Positions 56,101 through 64,000 of a stretch of DNA of 64,000 bases are shown here, in pieces. Both the position numbers and the translations under genes were made by a program. This stretch comes from Paramisgurnus dabryanus. Taxonomy: Eukaryota; Chordata; Actinopteri; Cypriniformes; Cobitidae. A model generated the notes under the pieces. That model searched no databases and was not told the origin of the DNA. It saw only the letters and a list, made by a program, of their open reading frames with translations. The first letter of the stretch is position 1. The number at the start of each line of letters is the position of its first letter. Location: positions 36,113,500-36,177,499 of the forward strand of contig NC_133347.1 in the NCBI RefSeq assembly GCF_030506205.2. Reading direction: 5' to 3'.

Positions 56101-59100
56101 GAATTCAAGATGAGTTTTGATTCATAGTAACATCATATACAAAAGGTAAAACTTAAATTTTATACTGAAACCCAGACCCTATATTATGTTTGTTTGAGGC
56201 AGCTGGCATTAATGACCACCCAACTTTATGCTAGATCAGTGATTTCCAACCGGGGTACGTGAAGAGTTTCCAGGGGGTATGCAAAAAGATTTAGATCTTG
56301 CTTTGATCTCATTTACTTTTAATAAAAATGTCTTTCGTTTGTCCAGTCATTGACCTAAGATTGATTTTTGTGAGGAAAGCATTGTAAAAAGGACTACTTT
56401 AAAATGTAATTTTAATCTTATTATTAATATTAATCTTATCATTAATATTATGTCCAACTCAAGAACGATCTGAATATTTTCAATGAATCTGAATACTTTC
56501 TAAAGACACTAAGTTTATTAACTATAAATATTGTTCAAATAATATTCATTTCTGCTGCCAATGCATTTTCAAATGACGCAAAAAACATTTGCATTGTTTT
56601 TGGCTAACATATTTTGTCCCGTATGATGGCTTTTCATTTCAACACATTTTCTCTTTATATTTAAACAGAATACTTTAAGTTATTTGCACACTTTAATTAT
56701 CAGTAACTTAAACTGAGATTTTAGTAAATTTAGCTCAATTCCAAACAAGCGCCGGAGTGGAAAATTTGCGTGTGATTTACTACAAAGGAGCAAATAAAAT
56801 ACACAGGGACAATAATGACATAAACACATTTCTATAATGACCATTGCAATCTATTAGAGCAGCGCAAATTAGTACAGGGTCGCAATTAAGAGACAGAGTG
56901 TGAAATTCCAGCTAAGTAAAAGTACACTAAAAAGAACTGGGGGACGAAAGATGAAGGGTAAAAGATGACGTTTTGAAACACCTGATTTGACTTCTCCTCG
57001 TGACGACTTCTCTTTTCGCCAGCAACTTAAACATAGCATGGCTTGGCAAACTATATTAAAAAAAAAGTATGTTCCTCTGGCAAAATTGAATACTTGCCTT
57101 CCTTTATGTTGCTTCTAAAAGGAAAACTTCCACAAATGCATATGCAATAAGGTCGCAAAAAAACACATTTTTTAGAGCTAAATATCCACTGCGTGTCTTT
57201 AGTACGTTCAGTCGTTATTTAATGCCATAATAACGGTTTGTGCAAGCTGTTAGTAAATGTGGCCCTTAAAGGGGTCATATGATGAAAAATTTTAATTTGT
57301 AAAATAAGTCTTTGAGGTTCCCAGAGTCCGTATGAAGTTTTATCTTAAAACACCCTACAGATAATTAATAATAGCATGTCATATTGCCATTTTGTAGGCC
57401 TGAGCAAAAATGTGCCGTTTTTGTGTCTTTTAAAATGCAAATGAGCTGATAAAATGCAAACACTGATCGCAATGATGGTGGTTTGTTGAAATAAACTTGC
57501 TTCATCAGTCATTTAATTAATATGACTAATTATTTGTCTTTAAAACACAACTTTGGTTTAGTTTCGATGAAGGGGTACTTGAGCCATACTGATAGGGCTG
57601 TGGGGGTACTTGGGGCTAAAAAGGCTGGGAAACACTGTGCTAGATATAATGTTTTGTGTTAGTCAGTTATTTGTTAATGAACCTGCATTTACAACATTAT
57701 ATCTATCTACCATGCCTCACCGTTTAGGCATCCTGTCAGCAAAATGTAGTCTAATGTCACTGCATTAAATAGTTCTTAAAATGTTAAGGGATAATAATAA
57801 TAACATTTTTATCCATGTGAATGATATCAAACTAATGTTTCATTCAGAGTTTGTGTGTGCGTGCGTATGTGTTTATGAGGGCACCTTAGCACCTGTAGCC
57901 TTAGCGGATTTATTAGTCATTAGCCTCTTTCACACAGTAATACTGGTAAATTACCATGAATTTACCAGAATGAATTTACCAGTAAATACAAAAATGTGCT
58001 GTTCACACACGCAGTGACATTCCGTCTTTTTACCAGTAAGACATCATTCACACATCAGTATCAAAATACCGGTAAATTCGTTGAGAAAGCGGAAGTACCT
58101 GTGGCGCGCGGCGAGCTCAGTGTTGTATTTGTAAACAGTCCACGTCGTTCATATCCACGGTCCGTATTTTGTTGTTTTCACGTCTGTGGTAAACTCTGAC
58201 AGTCGCGAAGTTGCTCATGACCAAACAACATTGCATGAGGCGACGTCAAACCGATGGCGTTTTAAACAACAGTACTTTTTGCACATTAGGCTTCACATAG
58301 GGCGTGCTAAGGACGTCGGCAATTCGACAAGTAGGTGGTAAGATGTTTTAAACAACTTTGGTGAAGAAATGTGGACGTAAACTTCAGGTGTGCTCGACTT
58401 TCAAGCACCGCATGTGTGGAAACGTCCGTAAACAATCTGGGCGTAAACGCGTCATCTGTTTTAAATCATTATGATTGGCCCGAAGCTGTCAGCGCGGTCT
58501 GACGTCGTCCGTTCTAAATGCCGGTAATCCTATATTTTTCGTTAACACATAGCGCTTACCGGTAAATTACTGGTAATCTTACAACCTGTCTTACTGGTAA
58601 ATTGGGAGCACTGATTTACCGGAAAGGTTCTGTTCACACATGATCTGTTAACTGCAATTTACCAGTAAATTACCAGTAAAGACTGTATGTGTGAAAGGGA
58701 CTATTGTCAGAAAGTATGTTTAATAAATAAAATATCTTTCTTATTCGCTCTCTTTTTGCCAGTATCAGCCAGAGGAGGAGAAAAGTCAACAAACATTAAC
58801 ACAGACAACCTAAACAAAAGCTCTTAAAAGTTTCCTATAATGTTGAAATGTTTTAATAAAAAAAAAAGTGTAAGTATAATTGTTCTTTTTTTTTTACACA
58901 CTGTGGTACCGACTTTAGTACCAAATACCGTGCATCTTTTGTGGTATTAGCCACCGGACTCCTAAATTTTTGTTACTGTGACATCCCTAATCGTCAGTAG
59001 TAAATTATTTTAATATGAAAACATAGACTACTAACAGGATGTGAATCAAGGAGCCAGATTGTAGTTGCAAAGTTGGAATTGCGCCACTTTTTAGACAAAG

Positions 59101-62100
59101 CCTTTGTGCTCATCCAGTACTTTTCAAGAAAACGGTCCTCCATAAAATGGCAGCACACAATCAAACATTTGAGCTGTACTGTTCGGAAACAGTGTTGTAA
59201 ATAAAACGTAACCATTGATTTCTTAATGTTCCCTCTATTGAAAGGCCAAACACAGCATCTCCACGACATGGCGGCACCAACGGTTACACCTCTATCTTTG
59301 CATACATTAGGGCGGTGCTATGCAAATGTTACCTGCAGTATGACATCCAACATCTCTGGAGAGAACAGAAAACGGCTGTCTACTGATAGTTGAAAATTTA
59401 CTTTTATGTAGAAAGTAAAAATACTTAAGTACTATACAACTCTGCTTTTAACACTCTTAAAACAAATGAAAACATGAAATCGGATCATTGATTTGCCTAA
59501 ATACTGGTATTTAAATTACTTAAAATACCAGTAATGTATTTTTTGAAGACATGTTTATAAAAAAAATGCTTAAAAATCTTCGCTTTAACTAAGCTTTGTC
59601 TGTGAAACCGGGCCTTGAATTAATTTTTTTATTAATCTGCACTAAATAGTATGTCAGAAATGTTTGTAATTGTTATACAAAGAAAAACCTGAAATATTGA
59701 CATAAGTACTCAGTACTTAGCTGAAGCACCTTTGGCAGCAATTACAGCCTCAAGGCTTTTTGAATGACACAACAAGCCTTGAACACCTGGACTGTGATAT
59801 TTTCTTTACAAATCCTCTCAAGCTCTGTCAGGTTGTATGACAGCCATTTTTAATTCTCTCCAGAGATGTTTAATGGGGCTCTGTCTGTGGACATTCACAT
59901 TGTCGTCCCTAAACCACTCCTGTATTGTCTTGACTCTTGCCTGTGTGCTTAAGGTCATTGTCCTGTTAGTTGGTTAAACCTTCAACTCAGTCTGAAGTAG
60001 GACAGGTTTTCATTAAACAGATCTCTGTACTTTGCTCTGCAGGCAGATCCTGTGATCTCATGGCTTGGTTTTTGCTCTGATATGCAGCTGTTAGACCAGG
60101 GGTGTCAAACTCATTTTAGGCTGCGGGCCGGATGGTAAATAATGCCACGAAGTGCGGGCCGGATAATTTTTTTAAACCTTAGTGTGCTGATAATTGTGTG
60201 TTAAAATTAACTAAACAAACCAATTAATTTGTTTGTTTAGCAAGAAAAACAGAGAAACACACAGCTCTGTGAAAACTACATTTCATAAGGTCACACTCAT
60301 ACTGTACATATTATACACACAAATTTACATCTGAACAAAACCCACTGGCCTTATAGGTTGAAAAGCTTTAATTTAACTTCTTTTGCCTTAATGCCTAAAT
60401 TATTTATAAACCATTCACTTTTCTTTGGAATATATTTGTAATGAGAACAGTCATTTAGAAAATGATAATGCTAGATGGGGCAGTGGCCCAAACCAAAAAT
60501 GGCACTAAGGGGGGTGGTACTTATGGTTTTTATAAAGTATTATAAATATTATGTGTTATATTACTAGCATCAACTTAGACATGTGATTATAATGGGAAAT
60601 ATAATAACAAGAATTAAAGTGTGACAATCTGCTAAATATTCAATCTGATTTACCTGCTGGCTTGATGGAGCTTTGAATCCATGTTTGTAATGTTGAACTG
60701 CTGCTAAAAGCCTCTCTTTCCGTTCTCTGTCATTATTTTCTGAAGGCATTGGTGTTTTTTGTATTTTTTGTCTACAAAGTGTGCCAACAACAGCAAATTT
60801 AGTGTTTATTTTAACTTAGATCTGATCGGGAACATTAAATCGATTAGACAAGCATTGTGGATATTTTGTTTTTGTTAGCTTGCTAAGTTGTTAGCACTTT
60901 TTGAACACTGACAGCAAATCATTACCGGAAGAAATACATAAACATACTTACAAATTACTAATTCTGCGGTTTAACAACTGATATAATGTAATGAATCTAC
61001 CTGTTAATGCAACGAATTTCGGAAACTGTCGTCTTCGCTCTCCAGGCAGAGAGTGGACACAGAGATGCTGCGGAGCGGGCGGAAAAACACGGAAGTGGAT
61101 TACCAGAATCGGTGGATCTTTAGCGGAGCGGTAACATTAAAACGGCAAGATTTTTGGGCACCGTGTTTAGTCTATGTTCCGCGTTTTGCTGCTTTCCGCA
61201 AGTCTCTCATATTAAAAACGAACTAGACACCCGCCTAAAAGGGTTTTTAAAATATGTATTTAATATTTAATAATACTGAATAAATCAACAGCGGGCCAGA
61301 TTGGACACCTTTGCGGGCCGTATCCCGCAAAGTTTAGTACTTTGTGATACCATTATCATGTTCATATGCCTGAAGAAGATCTTACGATTGAAACGTCGCA
61401 ATAAATTATTTTTATATTTTGCAAGTTATTAGTGTGTGGGATATCTCTTTTGTATACATGGACTGTAACATTAACATTGTATTTTCCTGCTGTGTCTGAT
61501 TATAAGAAATAATATAAGCCGCATGTTGACACCCCTGTGTTAGACCTTCTGTAGCGATGTGTATGAGTGCCTTTCCAAATCATCTCCAATGAATTTAACC
61601 CATCACAGGTAAACTCCAGTCAGCAACCATCAAGAGAAATGAGAGGCACTTGAGCTAAAGTTTAAGTGTTGTTGTAAAGGGTCTGATGTCATATTTCAGG
61701 TTTTCCTAAAAATCAGTTTTCACTTTGTTATAATGAGAGTAGATTAATGTATTGTCAAGGGGGTCTGTATACTTTGTGCTGTATATTTTCTGTAATGGAG
61801 CGATCCAGTGACAACACAATATCAGATGAATAAACTACATTGTAGTTCTTTGCCATACTGAGAGATTACTACACAAAAAAAAAAAATCACATGAAACCTA
61901 CAGATTTTTGTTGAATTATTGTTCTTTAGTTATTAATACATTTGTTTAAAGACTGTTTTTCTTTTAGTGTTGATGTGGTTTGATCAGTACCTGGCACCTG
62001 GACTCCATACACATTCACCTCCTGAATAAAATCCACCTGTCCAAGAATCTCTGTGACCTCAGTGGTCGCCACATTTTCACCTTTCCATCTAGAAATAATA

Positions 62101-62373
62101 ACAGAGTCCCAAAATTAATGACCCATGATGATTATATACTGTATGAAAACAGCTTCCATCTGTAAACAAGTCTGTACCTGTAAGTGTCTCCTACTCGATC
62201 CTTGAAGCAAATGAAGTTCTCATCCTCAGCCATCAGGTCTGCGGTGTTAAAGTAAGCATCTCCTTTAACAAACACATCTCGCAGGATCTTCTTCTCCGTT
62301 AACTGTTTGCTGCCAGCGTAACCGAAGAACGGACTCTGAGAGCAGATCTTAGACAGTAACAGTCCTGTTTCAC
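53011..62373 (-). CDS. slc27a6: slc27a6, fatty-acid transport / very-long-chain acyl-CoA synthetase family (last 4 exons)
   Basis: Minus-strand exons at 62373-62178, 62088-61991, 54331-54201 and 53187-53011 join in frame. The joined C-terminal region reads GETGLLLSKICSQSPFFGYA, DVFVKGDAYFNTADLMAEDE, the FATP signature across a junction (DRVGDTYRWKGENVATTEV), then DFIQEVNVYGVQVPG, EGRAGMAAIILRPD, ELPAYARPLFIRLQ and a C-terminus SVYDSILQGQRKL. The family activates long-chain fatty acids to acyl-CoA at membranes and promotes their uptake. The GQRKL-type end and the adjacent isoc1 favour SLC27A6 over SLC27A2, its closest relative. The 5' exons with the AMP-binding core lie beyond 64,000. Confidence 0.88.
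53188..54200. other. slc27a6: slc27a6 last intron
   Basis: About 1.0 kb of AT-rich sequence with no recognisable element; only short simple-sequence runs (GAGGAGGA near 53600). Confidence 0.7.
54201..54331 (-). CDS. slc27a6: slc27a6 penultimate exon
   Basis: 131 bp coding (G)SEGRAGMAAIILRPDLIFDG to ARPLFIRLQ. The acceptor is TTTTTAG|GAAGTG with a split glycine codon, and the donor CAG|GTACAA. Confidence 0.93.
54332..55017. other. slc27a6 intron segment without assigned element
   Basis: AT-rich, with a (TA)n stretch near 54545. A block at 54600-54990 (CCAATCCTGCTGGGTTCAGG onward) has a more even base composition and may be a degenerate repeat, but no termini are seen. Confidence 0.4.
55770..55860. 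repeat. 91-bp hairpin with a perfect 20-bp stem
   Basis: GATGGGAGAAACAAAGCTTT at 55770-55789 and its exact inverse at 55841-55860, with a 51-bp loop itself rich in GCTTCGAAGC-type inverted motifs. It is inside the large hAT and probably the terminus of a further small element. Confidence 0.85.
56237..57637. mobile_element. 1.40-kb hAT element nested in the larger hAT
   Basis: An 8-bp duplication, TGCTAGAT, lies at 56229-56236 and 57638-57645. The ends are CAGTGATTTCCAACC and, inverted, CAGTGTTTCCCAGCC. It contains the TTAA-anchored repeat at 57270. Confidence 0.92.
57270..57500. repeat. Interspersed TTAA-anchored repeat, copy 2
   Basis: Starts TTAA|AGGGGTCATATGATGAAA and follows the same motif order as 32112-32340. 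Far end not defined. Confidence 0.6.
57928..58701. mobile_element. MITE with TTTCACACA termini and ACCAGTAA repeats
   Basis: The left end CCTCTTTCACACAGTAATAC and the inverted right end CCCTTTCACACATACAGT. Many copies of TTTACCAGTAAA-type palindromes occur in both arms. The target duplication is not clear; Harbinger-like is possible. Confidence 0.65.
60097..61537. mobile_element. 1.44-kb hAT (Charlie-like) element
   Basis: An 8-bp duplication, TGTTAGAC, lies at 60089-60096 and 61538-61545. The ends are CAGGGGTGTCAAACTC and, inverted, CAGGGGTGTCAAC, the classic Charlie-type terminus followed by TGCGGGCCGGAT on both sides. No transposase frame. Confidence 0.93.
61991..62088 (-). CDS. slc27a6: slc27a6 exon with VATTEV motif
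   Basis: 98 bp coding WKGENVATTEVTEILGQVDF to VYGVQVPG. The acceptor is TTTCTAG|ATGG and the donor CCAG|GTACTG. It holds the second half of the FATP signature. Confidence 0.94.
62178..62373 (-). CDS. slc27a6: slc27a6 exon with FATP motif
   Basis: 196 bp coding GETGLLLSKICSQSPFFGYA to FKDRVGDTYR. The acceptor is TGATCAG|GTGAAA and the donor TACAG|GTACAG. The previous exons are outside the window. Confidence 0.94.
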
Positions 62374-62467
62374 CTGATCATAACCATACAAATAAAACAA
62401 CAATCATCAGGGGTTTATCTATCTGTGCAATCACAACTGTGATAAATTATCATTCATTACCCTTTAA

Positions 62468-62743
62468 AGCAACACTATGTAGTTTTTTTACCTTTAAATA
62501 ATGTCTCTAAAATTATTTCAGTGATAGAACAACTTTTAACTGGACAAATTGTACTGTTGCTGCAACCTGAGAAGCCTCCTAGCTGCTACAAGCACACTCA
62601 GAAAGTGGCGGTGGAGGGTAGGAAACACAGCCCCGCCCCTCCCCCTGCCTGCAGAAGAGTGTCTAATACCAGGCACTGTTGCGCTTTTCAACCACATGGG
62701 GGAGCTGTAAGTCATTTTTACATGGAAACTACATAGTGTTGCT
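62468..62743. mobile_element. 276-bp TTAA-flanked MITE
   Basis: TTAA lies at 62464-62467 and 62744-62747, with near-perfect ends AGCAACACTATGTAGTTT on both sides. Piggybac/Kolobok-type target. Confidence 0.9.
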
Positions 62744-62747
62744 TTAA

Positions 62748-63274
62748 TTCATCTAGTGTTGCTTCACATCAATTCAATTATATTTATTTATTAAAATAAT
62801 GTTGACAAATAATGTCAGTTAGTTTGGTTAAGACAGGCAGCTTTTTCTAACTTATATTTTTATAACTTCTATAGATGGTTTCATCGGACAGGCATGACGG
62901 TTACGCACCTGGAACAAAATTAACTTCCGGTTTGTGCTTGTTTATCGGTTTAGTTAGTGGCTAGTAATATGGTGCCGACTACAAAAGCAGTAAAAGTTAA
63001 GGTGATGAGTAGACTGAAGTTGGGTTCAAGTTGTTTTGTTGTTGGATGAAACCTGACGGCGAGCATGGATCACTGCTGTGTGAAGAGAGGTTTGGCAGCC
63101 AGGCAAGCACTCAATTCATTACAGGTAACAAACTCATGATAATCGACAGATAATAGCAGAAACTGATTTCTACACAAGTTGCTAAGTTGCATTGGATACA
63201 ATAATTTATCACAGTAACGTAAGCCTCGACTAGATAATCAAAGATGTATAGCTGACTGATCACTGGTAAATCAG
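62748..63274. other. slc27a6 intron, no assigned feature
   Basis: Mixed composition with no exon of the FATP family and no clear element. A possible splice-donor context (ATTACAGGTAACAAA) at about 63120 on the plus strand is not supported by any coding homology. Confidence 0.4.
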
Positions 63275-63800
63275 ACAGGGGTCAGTTGCATAAACATAGT
63301 TGGAAAGTTAAGACTTAAGGTAAGCCTAGTCTTAAGAATTAGTCTGACCAACTTGCAATTACTTAAAGCTAATCAGTTTTAGACTGCAAAAAATGACTTT
63401 CTTACTTTTTGTCTAGTTTTCAGTAAAAATATATAAAAATTCTTAAATCAAAATGTGTTTTCTTGATGAGCAAATGACCTAAGAAAATAACTCTAGTTTT
63501 TAGACAAAAAATATCAAATTTAAGCAAATTTGTGCTTAAAACAAGCAAAAAAACATTGGCAGATTTTTTTTCTTGTTTTATTTTCTTAGGTAATTTGCTC
63601 ATCAAGAAAATACTTCTATTTTCTACTGAAAACAAGACAAAAAAAAAATATTAAGTAAGAAAGTCATTTTTTTTTGCAGTGTACTTTTTGGTTTGATATG
63701 AAATCAGTCTACATTTTAATGTGTGATACGTTTTGAAGAAAACAAATCCATGACTAACTTGTAAAACTAGTCTAAACAGTTAATGCAACCGGCCACACTG
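63275..63800. mobile_element. MITE with GTTGCAT termini, carrying a nested palindromic MITE
   Basis: Outer ends GGGTCAGTTGCATAAAC and, inverted, GGCCGGTTGCATTAAC. Nested inside (about 63386-63683) is a near-palindromic element with ends ACTGCAAAAAATGACTTTCT and its inverse. Its two halves (AAATGTGTTTTCTTGATGAG and CTCATCAAGAAAATACTTC) pair along most of their length. Confidence 0.65.
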
Positions 63801-63854
63801 GTCTGTAGAAAAACACTATTATCTTAGCGGTTCTGGTAGTTTAAGTAACCTTAA

Positions 63855-63927
63855 AGGTATAGCGGAGGATTTTCTTGATTTTAGTCTTGATGATCCACCC
63901 GGAAAAAGAAAATCCTCTGCAATACCT
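63855..63927. mobile_element. 73-bp TTAA-flanked mini-MITE
   Basis: TTAA lies at 63851-63854 and 63928-63931, with ends AGGTATAGCGGAGGATTTTC and, inverted, AGGTATTGCAGAGGATTTTC. It is almost entirely terminal repeat. Confidence 0.82.
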
Positions 63928-64000
63928 TTAAATAGTAATGGTTACTAAACATAGTTTTAACTTTGTAGTTAATGCAATTCCTGGTTATTTATTTTGCTTG

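Larger units (their letters stand above)
55317..58989. mobile_element. 3.67-kb non-autonomous hAT element
   Basis: An 8-bp duplication, ATCGTCAG, lies at 55309-55316 and 58990-58997. The ends are TAGGTATGTTACG and, inverted, TAGGGATGTCACAG, with subterminal GGTACCAAGTCG/GGTACTAAAGTCGGTACC repeats. It is enlarged by at least two further insertions. No transposase frame. Confidence 0.9.
55018..61795 (-). mobile_element. Tc1/mariner element of salmonid type, heavily interrupted
   Basis: The left end is CAGTGCATTCAGAAAGTATT then TAGACCCCCTTCACTTTTTT at 55018-55057. Sequence resumes near 59690 (CTGAAGCACCTTTGGCAGCA, then ATTACAGCCTCAAGG) to 60096, and again from 61546 (GCCTTTCCAAATCATCTCCA) to about 61795 (AAGGGGGTCTGTATACTTT). 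This is the antisense of the widespread fish Tc1 family. Most of the transposase is deleted, and several younger elements interrupt it. Confidence 0.75.

Noticed and set aside
62940..63125. Possible plus-strand exon ending ATTCATTACAG|GTAAC
   Set aside because: The translated sequence shows no recognisable protein and it lies antisense in an slc27a6 intron.

Overview
The window is genomic DNA from a teleost fish, most likely a cyprinid close to zebrafish. The support is two spliced vertebrate genes on the minus strand whose order matches the human SLC27A6-ISOC1 neighbourhood, plus a very dense fish-type transposon load: hAT, Tc1/mariner, TTAA-target elements, Gypsy with the Gmr1 domain order, Ngaro/DIRS, L1 and L2/CR1. 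All calls were made by eye, so repeat copy numbers and identities are approximate.

Layout. 1-3.2 kb: one end of a minus-strand LTR element with a primer binding site for tRNA-Ser and no readable coding sequence. 3.5-6.3 kb: hAT remnants, including a broken BED-finger transposase. 6.3-25.9 kb: a nest in which one decayed Tc1 element is split by a 3-kb element carrying a 64-bp tandem array and by a Gypsy element with integrase ahead of reverse transcriptase. The Gypsy is itself split by a hAT, an L2 LINE, a Harbinger-like MITE and a 5.3-kb Ngaro with open gag-like and RT/RNase H frames. 26-30.3 kb: a hAT transposase pseudogene, an L1 3' end and a non-autonomous element holding a smaller one.

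30.9-50.7 kb: isoc1, five coding exons on the minus strand, 284 codons. Its 16.9-kb first intron is almost entirely one 15.9-kb foldback structure (34,419-50,344). Long arms built from two tandem-repeat families run inward from near-identical ~150-bp ends to a 27-bp centre, and the structure is bounded by an 8-bp direct repeat, AACTCATC. This is the most unusual object in the window and looks like a giant non-autonomous foldback transposon. Upstream of isoc1 exon 1 (to 51.75 kb) are about six ~160-bp tandem copies of the gene's own start region.

52.1-62.4 kb: the last four coding exons of slc27a6 (fatty-acid transport protein / very-long-chain acyl-CoA synthetase family). Its larger intron is filled by a second nest of Tc1 and hAT elements with clear 8-bp target duplications. 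The 5' part of this gene lies beyond the right edge. slc27a6 and isoc1 lie head to tail about 2.3 kb apart (stop to start). No RNA genes and no CRISPR array were found.
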